From Gordius sp. MW1 (lineage: Eukaryota > Nematomorpha > Gordioida > Gordea > Gordiidae), in the NCBI GenBank assembly GCA_964036665.1, contig OZ038528.1, forward strand, positions 17,843,245 through 17,907,244: a stretch of 64,000 bases of DNA, in the 5' to 3' direction. Position numbers and translations under genes: made by a program. Shown here one piece after another: positions 12,038 to 24,060 of this stretch. Below the pieces are notes generated by a model that saw nothing but the letters and a program-made list of their open reading frames with translations, searched no databases and had not been told where the DNA came from. Every line of letters begins with the position of its first letter. Positions within the stretch are counted from its first letter, which is position 1.

Positions 12038-12613
12038 AACACCTATTTTTAAAATCTTCTATTTTTTTCTGTATAATCATTTTATCGTGAAATTATGTTT
12101 TTTATATTTTTTAAACCTTCTTTTAAAAAAAACATTTACTTTTTATATTTTTGACGAATTGTTTAGAATCTGTGACAAAAATAAAACATGTCACTTTATA
12201 TTTTATGAATTTTCTTCATGTTTAGTAAATTGCATATAATTTTTAAATTAATATTTATAATCAAAATTTTTTTTTCTATAAACCTACAAGAGGCTTTAAT
12301 AAACTTATATTTAAAATTAGAGAACTTTTTCTTTAATGGTATTAAAGCTACAATCATTTTAAGATTGGGGTCTATTAGACCCCATAAGTCATTCTGGGAG
12401 AGTAATTTCTATAGGTACGATGGAGGGTTAAACAAAAAAATAAAAATAAAAAAATTTTACGGGCTTGGGCCGGGCTTTGTATAAAATTAGCAGGCTGGGC
12501 CCGGGCTTATAATTTAATATTTTGACGGGCCCGGGCCGGGCCGGGCTTTTTAATTTTTATTACGGGCAGGCCGACTGGCCTAAACAAGCCCGTTGCAGGT
12601 CTCTACTTCCTAC

Positions 12614-12783
12614 TACTAATAAATACTGATCTTCGCTTTAGCATACTAACAAACTAACCACTAACCTACTAACAATTGGACACGTAACTTTTGGTTAGCG
12701 GGCCCGAGATGCACCAATGGTGTCAGATGGACTCAATTTTAGCTTGCCGATTTAGCTAAGCTCTTGTTTGTCATCGGGGCTTA
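12614..12783. other. Unique-looking sequence before the TACA array
   Basis: Short spacer with no ORF or motif that I recognise. Confidence 0.4.
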
Positions 12784-14695
12784 TACATACATACATACAT
12801 ACATACATACATACATACATACATACATACATACATACATACATACATACATACATACATACATACATACATACATACATACATACATACATACATACAT
12901 ACATACATACATACATACATACATACATACATACATACATACATACATACATACATACATACATACATACATACATACATACATACATACATACATACAT
13001 ACATACATACATACATACATACATACATACATACATACATACATACATACATACATACATACATACATACATACATACATACATACATACATACATACAT
13101 ACATACATACATACATACATACATACATACATACATACATACATACATACATACATACATACATACATACATACATACATACATACATACATACATACAT
13201 ACATACATACATACATACATACATACATACATACATACATACATACATACATACATACATACATACATACATACATACATACATACATACATACATACAT
13301 ACATACATACATACATACATACATACATACATACATACATACATACATACATACATACATACATACATACATACATACATACATACATACATACATACAT
13401 ACATACATACATACATACATACATACATACATACATACATACATACATACATACATACATACATACATACATACATACATACATACATACATACATACAT
13501 ACATACATACATACATACATACATACATACATACATACATACATACATACATACATACATACATACATACATACATACATACATACATACATACATACAT
13601 ACATACATACATACATACATACATACATACATACATACATACATACATACATACATACATACATACATACATACATACATACATACATACATACATACAT
13701 ACATACATACATACATACATACATACATACATACATACATACATACATACATACATACATACATACATACATACATACATACATACATACATACATACAT
13801 ACATACATACATACATACATACATACATACATACATACATACATACATACATACATACATACATACATACATACATACATACATACATACATACATACAT
13901 ACATACATACATACATACATACATACATACATACATACATACATACATACATACATACATACATACATACATACATACATACATACATACATACATACAT
14001 ACATACATACATACATACATACATACATACATACATACATACATACATACATACATACATACATACATACATACATACATACATACATACATACATACAT
14101 ACATACATACATACATACATACATACATACATACATACATACATACATACATACATACATACATACATACATACATACATACATACATACATACATACAT
14201 ACATACATACATACATACATACATACATACATACATACATACATACATACATACATACATACATACATACATACATACATACATACATACATACATACAT
14301 ACATACATACATACATACATACATACATACATACATACATACATACATACATACATACATACATACATACATACATACATACATACATACATACATACAT
14401 ACATACATACATACATACATACATACATACATACATACATACATACATACATACATACATACATACATACATACATACATACATACATACATACATACAT
14501 ACATACATACATACATACATACATACATACATACATACATACATACATACATACATACATACATACATACATACATACATACATACATACATACATACAT
14601 ACATACATACATACATACATACATACATACATACATACATACATACATACATACATACATACATACATACATACATACATACATACATACATACA

Positions 14696-14724
<29 letters not shown>
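12784..14724 (+). repeat. (TACA)n microsatellite, about 485 copies
   Basis: About 1.94 kb of TACA repeats without a visible interruption. It breaks into TATATATTG at 14725. The four long frames across it (Y-I-H-T and M-Y-V-C repeats) are consequences of the repeat, not genes. Such a long perfect tract is polymorphic and may be mis-sized in an assembly. Confidence 0.98.
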
Positions 14725-14730
<6 letters not shown>

Positions 14731-14739
14731 TGAGGGCGC

Positions 14740-14835
14740 TTCTTCCCTGTCGCAAGGCGTAGGTAGGGGGCCCGGCCCCCCCCCCCAAGAGCAAAAACCG
14801 GCCCCATGGGCCCCCCAAGGGAAAAATCTTGGGCC
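14740..14835. repeat. GC-rich patch with C11 run
   Basis: GGGGGCCCGG followed by a C run and CCCCATGGGCCCCCC stands out from AT-rich flanks. It resembles sub-terminal parts of the G-run MITEs, but no ends or target duplication were found. Confidence 0.4.
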
Positions 14836-15152
14836 TCGTAAGCCATTTTTTTATTTTATCTAAATTAAGAAAAATATGAAGATTATAATTATTTGTTTTT
14901 GAATATAATTTTTAATTATAATATAAAGCCCAAATATTTATTTTATAAATGCAATTTCAACGGTTAATAGCCTAATATTAACTTTAAATGATATCATAAA
15001 TGAGGATCACTCAAATTCTATATAATAAGGCGAAAGATTTAGCTTGAATTTTTGATTTAGTACCTTCTAAACGTATTAAAAACCAAAAAAGTATGACACT
15101 TTTTACTCTTTTGAATCTACCAATTCATTAATTGATTTCAAAATTGATTTAT

Positions 15153-15177
15153 ATTATTCTATCATCGATAGAATAAT
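15153..15177. other. Short perfect inverted repeat
   Basis: ATTATTCTAT and ATAGAATAAT (10 bp arms) are separated by CATCG. Function unknown. Confidence 0.7.
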
Positions 15178-15239
15178 AGCAGAATTAACATAAGATTTTC
15201 GGGAATTTATTGTAATTTATATAGGTCCTTAGAAGGTTT

Positions 15240-15406
15240 TATGGGCGTAGCAGTATATGAATTAGAGAGGGGCAATAAAGATTTAGGGAGGGGAAATGAT
15301 TATTTTTTCAAATTTCAGCCATAATTTTAATAAATTTAATCAAGATTTTGGATTTAGAGGGGGGCACCCGCCCCTCCCTGCCCCCCCCCCCCTGGCTATG
15401 CCCATG
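15240..15406. mobile_element. Short hAT-type MITE with 8-bp target duplication
   Basis: 167 bp, flanked by GAAGGTTT on both sides (15232-15239 and 15407-15414). The ends are TATGGGCGTAGC and, inverted, CATGGGCATAGC. It holds GAGGGGGGCACC and a C13 run. Other members of the family, with GGCGTAGC ends and G runs, occur near 9440, 25182, 42010, 48165 and 48585. Confidence 0.85.
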
Positions 15407-15649
15407 GAAGGTTTAAACCCTTCATCCCCTTTTTTTGCGATAAATCTCTTTTATCATAAGTATTTAACCATTATGAATTAAATCTGCAAGATGCCGAAAT
15501 AATATTGGCAAAAATTATTTAATATATTATAATTATTTACTTCGAATAAAATAAAACTCAATGATATTTTTCCACTTATTAAAATTTTGCCCTCAATAGT
15601 GTTTCAAAATTTTATTATTTTAATTAAAATAATTTTAACTATCCCAATA

Positions 15650-15840
15650 ACTTCATGTTCATGCGAAGGATCGTTCTCATTGCTAAAATGGATTAAAAAT
15701 ATCTTCGTTCCACAATTGGACAAGATAGGTTATCAGCCTTAGCTTTATTGAGCTTAGAACAGACTTTATAAATGTCATTCACCCGGATGATGTTATAAAT
15801 TCGTTTGCAACACATCGAGTAAAAGGCGTAATAAACTACT
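15650..15840 (+). pseudogene. hAT transposase C-terminal (dimerisation) fragment
   Basis: The frame reads TSCSCEGSFSLLKWIKNIF, then after a stop and frame change LALLSLE. This matches the pattern C-E-R-S-F-S-x-L-K-x-I-K...LALLSIE of the hAT C-terminal domain in ZMYM/DUF4371-type transposases. No core is attached on this strand, so it is a fragment. Confidence 0.6.
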
Positions 15841-15991
15841 ATTAAAAGGCTAATTTTAATATTTAATCATTATCAGGGCTTTTAAACTTGTTTTAAACTT
15901 TTTAACACATTCAAAATATATTAAAATATTATTAAATTTACTAAAATTCCATCCTGGATTTAATTTAATTGTCCTCTCACATGCCTATTGT

Positions 15992-16285
15992 TTAACATAT
16001 CTTGCATATTTTTATGTACCACATGCATATATAAAGCCAAAGATTTTCCAAAAAATAGTTTGTACACCATTTTCTCCCCTTTATTAGTGATATCCCATCA
16101 AAATTTGATAAATTAATATTAATAACAAATTCCTGTATTTTATAGACAATTGTTAACGCATCAAAACTTTCAAGGGATAAATATCCCCAAAAAATTCCGT
16201 TTGGTGTGCCATTGGATTCAACAAAATGTACACAAACGCTAAGTTGTTCTGTGCATCTCACATCTCTAATTTCATCTAGAATCAT
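15992..16285 (-). pseudogene. hAT-like (DUF4371/ZMYM type) transposase fragment
   Basis: 97 residues on the minus strand include LDEIRDVRCTEQLSVCVHFV, which fits the D-E-T-x-D-x-x-x-x-E-Q-L-S-x-C-V-R-Y motif around the first catalytic Asp, and later FDGISLIKG, close to the usual YDGASNMSG. The first and last parts of the protein are missing. It lies in the opposite orientation to the C-terminal fragment at 15650, so the two are not one simple gene. Confidence 0.65.
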
Positions 16286-17270
16286 TAAGTAAAATTTTGA
16301 TTTATTTTATTTTGACAGAATATTTTTAAGGTTCATTTAGGCGCTAAATTTATTTGTTCATTTTAATTTTTAGGTGGTGTAAGGGGGGGGGAGGTTGTGC
16401 AAATATATCTATAATATCATCAGGGGCAATAACTTCTAAATATTCAAACTCATTCTCGAACGAAATTTAATTTCAAAATTTTTTTTTTTTATATTTTATG
16501 TTATAATTAAACTTTTGAGGATCTAGTTTTAAAAAAGGCTTTGAAATGTTCTCATTGTTTTCCTGATACAAATGCTGCCTGAAAATGCGGCCAATATTGC
16601 ATATGTAAAATTAAAATTTGTTATATATAGCCAAGATTTTTTGGGGTTGTGGCTAGTGATGTTAATTTGCTCCAGTGAGCATTGCACTGTGAGCTCTGCC
16701 CCCTCACACGCACTGTGTATCCAAATCTACTCATGAGGCTTTTGATGTATCAGATAAAAATGCTCGAGAGGCGAAGGAGTAGTAGCAAAAACTAACTCAT
16801 GTATAGAGCTGTGTGCCTGAGCAGCTTTATAAGTTAACTAACCGATTTAATATGAGCAAATGTTATGAGCAAGCAGTTTCTCTAAACTGCTCATAGCATC
16901 TCATCTATTATAATGTGATAATTAAAGCGTGCGATGAAATAAAGCGTGTTTTGTTTTAGTACATTCTGTTGTTCAACAATAATTATGGATTTGCATAGGC
17001 GTAAGTAGAATTTCCTCAAGAGGGGAGGGGAGTTATAAAATTTTCAAGGCCAAATTTTTTTGTAACTATTTTTTGGGATCAAATGTTTTGTTTCCTAAAA
17101 ATTTAAAGTGACATTCGCGTAAAAATAATAAAATACTAAGAGTGAAATTCTAACAAATATTTTTTTTTATAAATATGCAATGTAAAAGTTATATAAATTA
17201 CAAATCATGGGAGGTGTTCTGAAAACCACCCCCTCCCTGAGCCAATGGCTATTTGTTATAAATTTATTTT
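16286..17270. other. Unassigned AT-rich sequence with MITE-like pieces
   Basis: No coding motif. A TAGTGATG string at 16656 resembles the hAT terminus at 29423, and GGCGTAAG at 16998 resembles the G-run MITE end, but no partner ends were found nearby. Confidence 0.35.
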
Positions 17271-17900
17271 AGGGCGATTTTTTTTGCATTTTTCTTTATA
17301 TATGGCTAAAATATGTTTAATGCAAAAATTTGTTTTAATTATAAAATTTTGAATTTTCTGTCTCACCCAGGTGGTAATAATTTTTTTGACAATTTTAATA
17401 TGGTTAACTTTATATTTTAGCGTTTTTAAGAACAGGTGTCAATGTTATAATATTATTAAAGGTGCGAACTAAATTATTTTTCGATTTTCATTATATATAT
17501 CTAAGATGATTTTTAAAATTTGTTTTTTATAAATAGCGAAATTATGTTTTATGGTACAAATATTTTTTTGACATTTTAATATGGCTAAATGTTTCTAAAT
17601 TTATATTTAATAATATTTTTAGTCCAGGTCACAATGCAAAGTTTTATAAAGGTGGGAAATTTCGCTTTATAGAATATTCTATTATATAGATGGCTAAAAT
17701 CTGATTAATGATTTCAAAATTTACACCTGCCAAAAATATGTTTTTTGTTTTAAATATTTGAATTTTTGAATATTCTGTCTCACCCAGGTGCTAATAAATT
17801 TTTTGACATTTTTAATATGGTTTTATTTTATGGTTTTGTAAGCCAGGTTACAATGTAATAGTCCTATTAAAGGTGTGTTATTTTTTTGGCAAAAGATTTT
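17270..17900. repeat. Tandem repeat of about 200-230 bp, three diverged units
   Basis: Units each contain TGTCTCACCCAGGTG or a diverged form, then TTTTTTTGACA, TTTTAATATGG, a CAGGT(G/C)(T/A)CAATG segment and ATTAAAGGTG. Starts are near 17290, 17530 and 17745. No ORF spans it. Confidence 0.65.
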
Positions 17901-18245
17901 CAAATTTATTGTTCAAAACGTGGCAAAAATATCTTTATTTTATTACATATATTTTATTGTCTTATTTCTCCTTTTTTTAGTTGGTATTGACACCCAATCA
18001 GCATATGATGATATTTTATTATTTTATTAAATTTCACCAAATATACACTATGGGTGGGAAAAAATTAGGCGTGAGTCAGGCCCAGGTCAACCTTAGGCTA
18101 GGTTAGAGGTTCCTTGAAAACCTCTAAGGTCTTTTAGAAACGGTAAAATTTGCCTCGAGGTTAGAGGTCAATATTAACCTTAAACCTCGAGGTCAATTAG
18201 AAGCTCATAGCTTAGGTTAGAGCGCAAAATTAACCTAAACGCTTA

Positions 18246-18570
18246 CCCGACAGGTACCACTAACGGTTCGGCCGAACCAATTTCAATGAAATTTTTTTTG
18301 GGGCATCTCGATATGCTCTTATTAGATAAACAAAACAAAATTTCGGAAAAATAGCTTACTTTTGGAAATAAAGGGGTGTCACCTAAAAGTTACACTGGTA
18401 GACACAAATATAGGGAAATTTAACCGGATAGCTACCACTAAGGGTTCGGCTGAACCAATTTTTATGAAATTTTTTTTCGGGGCACCTCGATATGTTCTTA
18501 TTAGATAAACAAAAAAATTTTCTGGAAAAATAACTTACTTCCGGAAATAAAGGTGTGTTAACGAGAGATA
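18246..18570 (+). repeat. Duplicated left end inside the piggyBac element
   Basis: 18259-18375 (GGTTCGGCCGAACCAATTT through GGAAATAAAGG) is repeated at 18434-18552. Between the copies, 18378-18400 carries CACCTAAAAGTTACACTGGT, which is the same as the element's right end at 21059-21078. So a miniature left-end plus right-end copy appears joined to the left end of the element. Confidence 0.8.
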
Positions 18571-18620
18571 TATAAGCATAATTGTAAATTTTATTATATA
18601 ACGAAATATGCGCAAAGCAT

Positions 18621-20264
18621 TTAGTTATTATGAAACGATAACCAACAATGCATGTGAAGTCCAACATTGCAATAAGAACATAATATTCTAGTCGCTTTTT
18701 TACAAACAACGCAGCGCCGTTGAGTACAATGCTGTCGTTGATGATTGTCTACGACGTTTCTAATTTTTGTCAATCTAGGATTCAACGTTCTTTTCGGAAG
18801 TTGGCCGTATTTTTTAAAATAATTTTGGACGATTTCCCGTTTGAAGTTACAAAGTGTCATGTTTCCTTTGTTCATGCAATACAGTTGCCAAGCATTTTGA
18901 CACGCTGTATCTAATCCAAACGCAAATAATGGAAAATACCATTTCCTGCCCCTGTAAGATATTCTAGTCGCATCGACGTTCTGATCCAAGCGATCAACGC
19001 CGCCCATGAATTTATTATACATTTTCACCATAAATGGGCATTGAACTGATATCTTTTTCCTTGATTTTTGAACTGTTGCAATTCTTGCTATATTAGTTAT
19101 GGGCGTGACACCATGACAATTAGAAAGCATTGTCACTATGTTATTATCGTTCCAACGTAGTGCCATGATGTTAGGTGTATTCTTCTTTGAAATAAACCCT
19201 CTTTCCTTTTTTTTCACGGTCTTTATATCAATCAAGGGACATTTGATACGATTTACTCGTACTGTCCCAGTAGCTCCAATATTCATATGTGAAAGACATT
19301 TCAATAACTTGGAGCTGGTAAAATAATTATCGAAATATATATTATACGGGGCGAAATCGGGAGGGAGTTTTTCTACAAGGTCTAATATTACAGCTCCTCC
19401 TAATCCAAAATCCTTTTGCTTGGTCATCAAATATGAGGCTCCTTGGTAAGGCTGCATATTAATTAGGTAGCCGGTTTTAGTGGCCGCACACCACATTTTA
19501 AAGCCAAATCTAAAAGGCTTGCCTTTTATAAATTGCTTTGCAATGTGGTGTCCATAATAAGGGACCATAGATTCATCCATAGCAATGTGGGAGGAATTGC
19601 AATATTTAAAATTGGTTTTAAACCTATCATTCAAAATATCTAGAAAACCGCGTATCTTGGAAAATTTGTCTGATGGGAACAATTTCGAGTTATCTGACAG
19701 ATGGAGATATTTAGTTATCTCTTGAAACCGATTTCTGCGCATACCATTGGATACCATTTTGTTAAATGAATCGGCCTGAAGTTCCCAAAACATTTTGATA
19801 TTTTTTGGGGACAAGTAACCAGTTAAAAAAAGGATTGAAATGTAGATTTTGAATTCGCTAATCGTTAAATTTAGATCATGGTTGTGTTGTCTTGCATATA
19901 AATTACTCATATTTACAACAAGTGTAATAACATCATTTGAGATAAACTGTTCTAAATAGTCTTCAGGATGCTCTAAAACGATGGGGTTGAATATACGATT
20001 TTCATCAGAGTCCCCACAACCCCGTGGCCTAAATATGACGTCATTATCGGTCCATTTACCGTCTATATCTTGAAAGTTATCGAGCTCATTTGACCTAACC
20101 ACCTCAATACAAGAATTAAGCATAGATCGTGGCAAATGTTGCAGATCAAAGTCCATTTCATCCCCACTTTCCATATCCGTGTCCCCTTCGTCTTGAGGCG
20201 GAAAAATCAGTACTTCGTCAATATTTTCATTCGGTGTGTCCAATTCCTCTATAATGTCTATCAA
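18621..20264 (-). CDS. piggyBac transposase (PGBD-like), 547 aa
   Basis: DDE-type transposase that cuts and pastes the element at TTAA. The frame is uninterrupted. An acidic N-terminus (residues 1-45) is followed by the transposase core. Candidate catalytic Asps are D230 in IAMDESMVPYYG, D312 in YFDNYF, and D424 in MGGVDRLDQ. The C-terminal tail is a cysteine-rich finger (residues about 515-542: CVVCKKATRILCSYC, then CW). The length is in the usual 500-600 range. A TTAG splice-acceptor-like sequence lies about 10 bases upstream of the first ATG, so an earlier exon is possible. It lies between terminal repeats in perfect condition, so it may be, or recently was, active. Confidence is high for family and moderate for activity. 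Confidence 0.93.
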   Translation of the reverse strand: MIDIIEELDTPNENIDEVLIFPPQDEGDTDMESGDEMDFDLQHLPRSMLNSCIEVVRSNELDNFQDIDGKWTDNDVIFRPRGCGDSDENRIFNPIVLEHPEDYLEQFISNDVITLVVNMSNLYARQHNHDLNLTISEFKIYISILFLTGYLSPKNIKMFWELQADSFNKMVSNGMRRNRFQEITKYLHLSDNSKLFPSDKFSKIRGFLDILNDRFKTNFKYCNSSHIAMDESMVPYYGHHIAKQFIKGKPFRFGFKMWCAATKTGYLINMQPYQGASYLMTKQKDFGLGGAVILDLVEKLPPDFAPYNIYFDNYFTSSKLLKCLSHMNIGATGTVRVNRIKCPLIDIKTVKKKERGFISKKNTPNIMALRWNDNNIVTMLSNCHGVTPITNIARIATVQKSRKKISVQCPFMVKMYNKFMGGVDRLDQNVDATRISYRGRKWYFPLFAFGLDTACQNAWQLYCMNKGNMTLCNFKREIVQNYFKKYGQLPKRTLNPRLTKIRNVVDNHQRQHCTQRRCVVCKKATRILCSYCNVGLHMHCWLSFHNN

Positions 20265-21058
20265 AGTTCTAACGCAAAATAATAAAACTAATAATAGTAC
20301 ATAATATTTAAAAAGGGGACTTATGTCTCAAATTCTATTATAAATCACTTTTAACTTTTTAAAACGACAGATAGAATCCGAATGAATAACAAAAATCGCA
20401 TAAAATTTATCAATTGAGTTCGACCTCCTTATTCTCATACTTATTTGTGGTGATAGGATGTGTAAATATATATATAAATATTGTTTTTTGCATATTTCCT
20501 ACTAAAAAATTAGCAAAAATTTGAAAATGAAAATTTACCTAGACTAATTTTTATTTCCTATAGGTGGAAAATTTGCGATATTCTTGACTTTCCTAGCCCC
20601 ACCCCTTATAAACCATTAAGGTTTACGAGAAAAAGACAAAAATATATATAAAAGATCCATACTTTTAAAATGAAAACACTTAAAAAGATATGCTCGGCAA
20701 ACTAGCTCTGCCCAGTGTAACCTTTAGGTTATGTTCAACTTTAAGGCAAAATTTAAAGGCTTTAAAGTACTCAAATAAATTCAAAATTACTATCAAAATG
20801 TTGGAAAAATTATAGAGATTATAAATATGCAAATTAAATTGCAAAAACTTACAGTTGAGTATCCATAAATATTGAATTTAAGAAGGGAGGTAGAAAATGC
20901 AGATTTTGCGATTTTTGAATGAGAATAATTCACGAATGAAGGAAGAAGGAGTTATGAAATTATATCAGCTGATTTATCGCATTTCGTTCTTTCAAATTTA
21001 ATTTAAAAAATGTTTTTATCTTCTGTAGTTTTTAAGAAATGTGGTTTTAAAGTTGCGT
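20265..21058. other. piggyBac 5' non-coding part
   Basis: About 0.8 kb between the transposase start and the right terminal repeat, AT-rich. It would hold the promoter on the minus strand; I cannot point to one. Confidence 0.4.
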
Positions 21059-22295
21059 CACCTAAAAGTTACACTGGTACCTGTCGGGTTAATTAGATAT
21101 AGAGCTAGCCTAAAGCTTTAGTTAATTTGATTCACCTAAGGTCAATATTCTTTTATATACTGTAAAATTTCAACCTACGGTCTTTTAGCACTTTGTCTGC
21201 TTTATTTTTTACATATATAATAAATCATAGAAATTTTAAAATTTATTCTAATTAAATGTAAGGCAAATTAAACTAAAAATATAATCTAATTTTAATTTAT
21301 TTTAATTCTTTAATTTTTAAGAAAAAAGGTTTTTAATACATATCTACCTCTATCGAGTGTTTTATTTTTAATTGCCACCATTTTGTAACATATTCTTTTT
21401 GTGTGCAATGTAGCGTGACTGATAGTGGTTGTATTGCACAAAAAAGTATTTGCCAGTATTTTATTCAAATTGCTAAGTATTTTTAGCGTCGTTGCTAAGT
21501 ATTTTATTCATTTACTAAGTTCTTTTCGTTTGCTAAGTTTTTAATTAATTGTAAGTTTTATATTCAAATGCTAAGTATTTTATTTATTTTAAGTATTTAA
21601 ATGAATTTTGCTAAGCATTTTATTGTATTGCTAAGTGTTTATTTTGATATGCTAAGTTTTTTAATTAAAATGCTAAGTATTTTTTTTAATATTAAGCTAG
21701 GATTTATCAAAATGCTGGTATTAAAAAAAGATAATAACGCTTTAAAGCTAAAAAGGCCAAAGTTTTAATGGTAATAATTTCGAAAATGTTTAATTTTTTT
21801 ATTTATTAACCTAGCATATATTTAAATACTTAGCAATACATTAAAATACTTAGCAAATAAATAAAATACTTAGCAAATAAATAAAAAACTTAGGAAAACA
21901 ATAAAATGCATAGCAAAATTCATTAAAATACTTAACAAATGAATAAAATACTTAGCATTCGAAAAAACTTAAAATTAATTTAAAAAAACACTCGATAGAG
22001 GTAGATATGTATTAAAAACCTTTTTTCTTAAAAATTAAAGAATTAAAATAAATTAAAATTAGCTTATAATTTTAGTTTAATTTGCCTTACATTTAATTGG
22101 AATAAATTTCAAAATTTCTATGATTTAATACATATGTAAAAAATAAATCAGACAAAGTGCCAAAAGACCGTAGTTAAGTAGAAATTTTACAGTATATAAA
22201 AGAATATTGACCTTAGGTGAATTAAATTAATCTAAAGCTTTAGGCTAGCTCAATATTTAATTAACCTAAGCGTTTAGGTTAATTTTGCGCTCTAA

Positions 22296-24060
22296 AGCAA
22301 TCCAAACACCACACCGTGAAGTTAAAGTCCTAGCTTATGCTGATGACATCTTACTGGTTGCCAACACACCTGCCGAACTTCAAGATGGGCTTGACTCAAT
22401 TGCCACTTTCACTAAGAAAATTAATCTGGATTTGAATATCAATAAATGCGCCACCCTACATATATCAGCGGCATTGGGGGCGCAAGAAGAGCCCTGCCGA
22501 CCATACACCACATAAGGGGTGAACCCATCCGTTGCTTGAAAAATGGGAATTCAGAGGACTTCCTGGGGAAGCCGATAGGATTTGCGCTCTCCAAAGCCGA
22601 CAATATCGAAGAATATAAAGTGGTAGCGGAAAAGATTCTTGCATCTGGCCTAGCTCCATGGCAAAAGGCGGACGCATTAAAGACTTTCTTTTATCCAACT
22701 TTATCTCATTCGATGCGCCTAGAGTGCTTCCCGAAAGCAATGCGGAAGGAATTGGATAAATTCCTCCGACCCCATTTAAGGGAAATCTATTACCTCCCCA
22801 TGCGTTCCTCTGTTGACTACCTGTATAGGTCAGCCAAAAAAGGAGCACTTGGATTCCCGGTTGCTGCCAATGATTCCGACATATTTATAGTAGACTCAGC
22901 ATTCAAACTGCTCACGTCGAAGGACGATCGCACAGCGGATTTGGCGAGAGAAAATTTGGACGCCACGATAGGTCGAAGGGCCAGGATCAATAAAACCGAC
23001 AATACTCCTTCCATCCGCTCGTGCTACCTCTCTGTAGCACTGACAGCCCCTTTGACAATTCTACCTTCTCAATCTCAAACATATGGACTACCACCAGGAA
23101 GGCATCCACTCGATTAAACCTTACTTGGGAATTTCGGGAGGAAGCCCCCTTCATTCGTCGGGACAATCTCACAATCGATCATTAATGCGCAAAAGGCTGG
23201 TGTATGCCCTACGCACCCAGGAAAAAGATAAAAGATTTTCCAATCTGGTCTCAAATCCGGATCAAGGAAAGGTGATGGGGTGCGTGGCTGCCCACCCAGC
23301 TGGCCACCATTTTATAAGAGATGGACTTTATACCAGGTTCGCCGATTGGCGATTCATACACCGAGCAAGGCTTAACCAATTACCGCTAAAAGGAACGCCA
23401 TATAATCGGAGTTCCGATAGAAAATGCCGAAGGTGCGGGGACCATGATGAAACATTCCCTTATGTCATGGACCACTGCATGCGTTATTCGGCCTCATACA
23501 CCAAACGGCACAATTTGGTGGTCGACTGCATAAAAGCACTTGCAGCGGAGAGATTTACAGTCGTGGGGGAAAACACTAGGGTTGACCAGTCTCTGTTGAC
23601 CTGGTGGTGGCTAAGGGAGAATCTGCTATTATCATAGATATAAGCATACCCTTCGACAATCGCCTCGAGGCCCTTGACGCTGCACGTGAGGCGAAAATCA
23701 CCAAATATCAATCTATTCAACAATCGTTGTATCGAATACCGTTGGCGCGTTGGGATCGTGGCATCGCCCAACGATTTACCCCAAACGATTTACTCATTCG
23801 TAAATTGTGTGCTGCCACGTACGCCAAACGGTTAAGACGACGTATAGTATCAGATGTAGTCCACCTCTCGCGTAATATCTACGTACAACATGTTAATAAC
23901 ATTCAACAAGATGATTAATCCATCAAGTCCTACCTGTATTAAACTTTATATCCCCACAAAAAAAATATTATCGCTCACGTTCAACGACTACGTAAATCAT
24001 GATTTCATGTATTCTAACCTGTCATATTGTATTCTTTAATGCATTTTAATAATAGATATA
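22296..24060 (+). mobile_element. 5'-truncated R2-like LINE with 33-bp target duplication
   Basis: The insert is flanked by imperfect direct copies of a 33-bp foldback-arm sequence: 22263-22295 and 24061-24093 (both end CGCTCTAA). The interior is much richer in GC than its surroundings and encodes the end of a LINE protein. 5' truncation and target duplication are typical of target-primed reverse transcription. Confidence 0.85.
22300..23918 (+). pseudogene. R2-like reverse transcriptase, CCHC finger and endonuclease end
   Basis: The frame at 22300 starts in the RT palm: VLAYADDILLVANT holds the catalytic YADD, then LDLNINKCATLHIS. 22446-23117 carries the thumb region (FLGKPIGF, then LSHSMRLECFPKAM and the KGALGFPVA motif). 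Near 23430 is the CCHC finger (CRRCGDHDE, then HC), followed by the restriction-enzyme-like nuclease region (KGESAIIIDISIPF, then AREAKITKYQ) near 23610-23720. Frameshifts near 22510, 23100 and 23620 break it. R2-clade proteins cut a target site and prime on it; this copy is dead. Confidence 0.85.

Larger units (their letters stand above)
10333..12427 (+). mobile_element. piggyBac-type element nested in the hAT element
   Basis: Both ends are CCCTCCATCGTACCTAT in inverted orientation (17 bp), and TTAA lies directly outside each (10329-10332 and 12428-12431). TTAA duplication with a CCC start is diagnostic of piggyBac. The sub-terminal GGGGTCT...AGACCCC hairpins near 10349 and 12366 are also inverted copies. 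Inside are a MULE-like remnant and a piggyBac transposase C-terminus. Confidence 0.92.
9144..12605. mobile_element. hAT-type element with perfect 8-bp target duplication
   Basis: The ends are TAGATACCTGCA at 9144 and TGCAGGTCTCTA ending at 12605, an inverted repeat with one mismatch. CTTCCTAC flanks it exactly on both sides (9136-9143 and 12606-12613). Eight-base duplications and TAGNG-like ends are the hAT hallmark. Sub-terminal DNA on both sides is rich in GGGCCGGGCC-type blocks in otherwise AT-rich DNA. No hAT transposase is visible inside, so this is a non-autonomous copy enlarged by a piggyBac element. Confidence 0.9.
18246..21088 (-). mobile_element. piggyBac element with intact-looking transposase
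   Basis: The ends are CCCGACAGGTACCA (18246) and TGGTACCTGTCGGG (ending 21088), perfect 14-bp inverted repeats. TTAA follows the right end (21089-21092); the left flank is CTTA, one base short of a match, as if an A were lost. At 2.84 kb with a 547-codon ORF this is the best preserved DNA transposon of the window. It lies in the left arm of foldback element 1. Confidence 0.93.

Noticed and set aside
12752-14863. Five very long ORFs on both strands across the TACA tract
   Set aside because: All are translations of a four-base repeat, which is open in every frame without stops; no sequence diversity.
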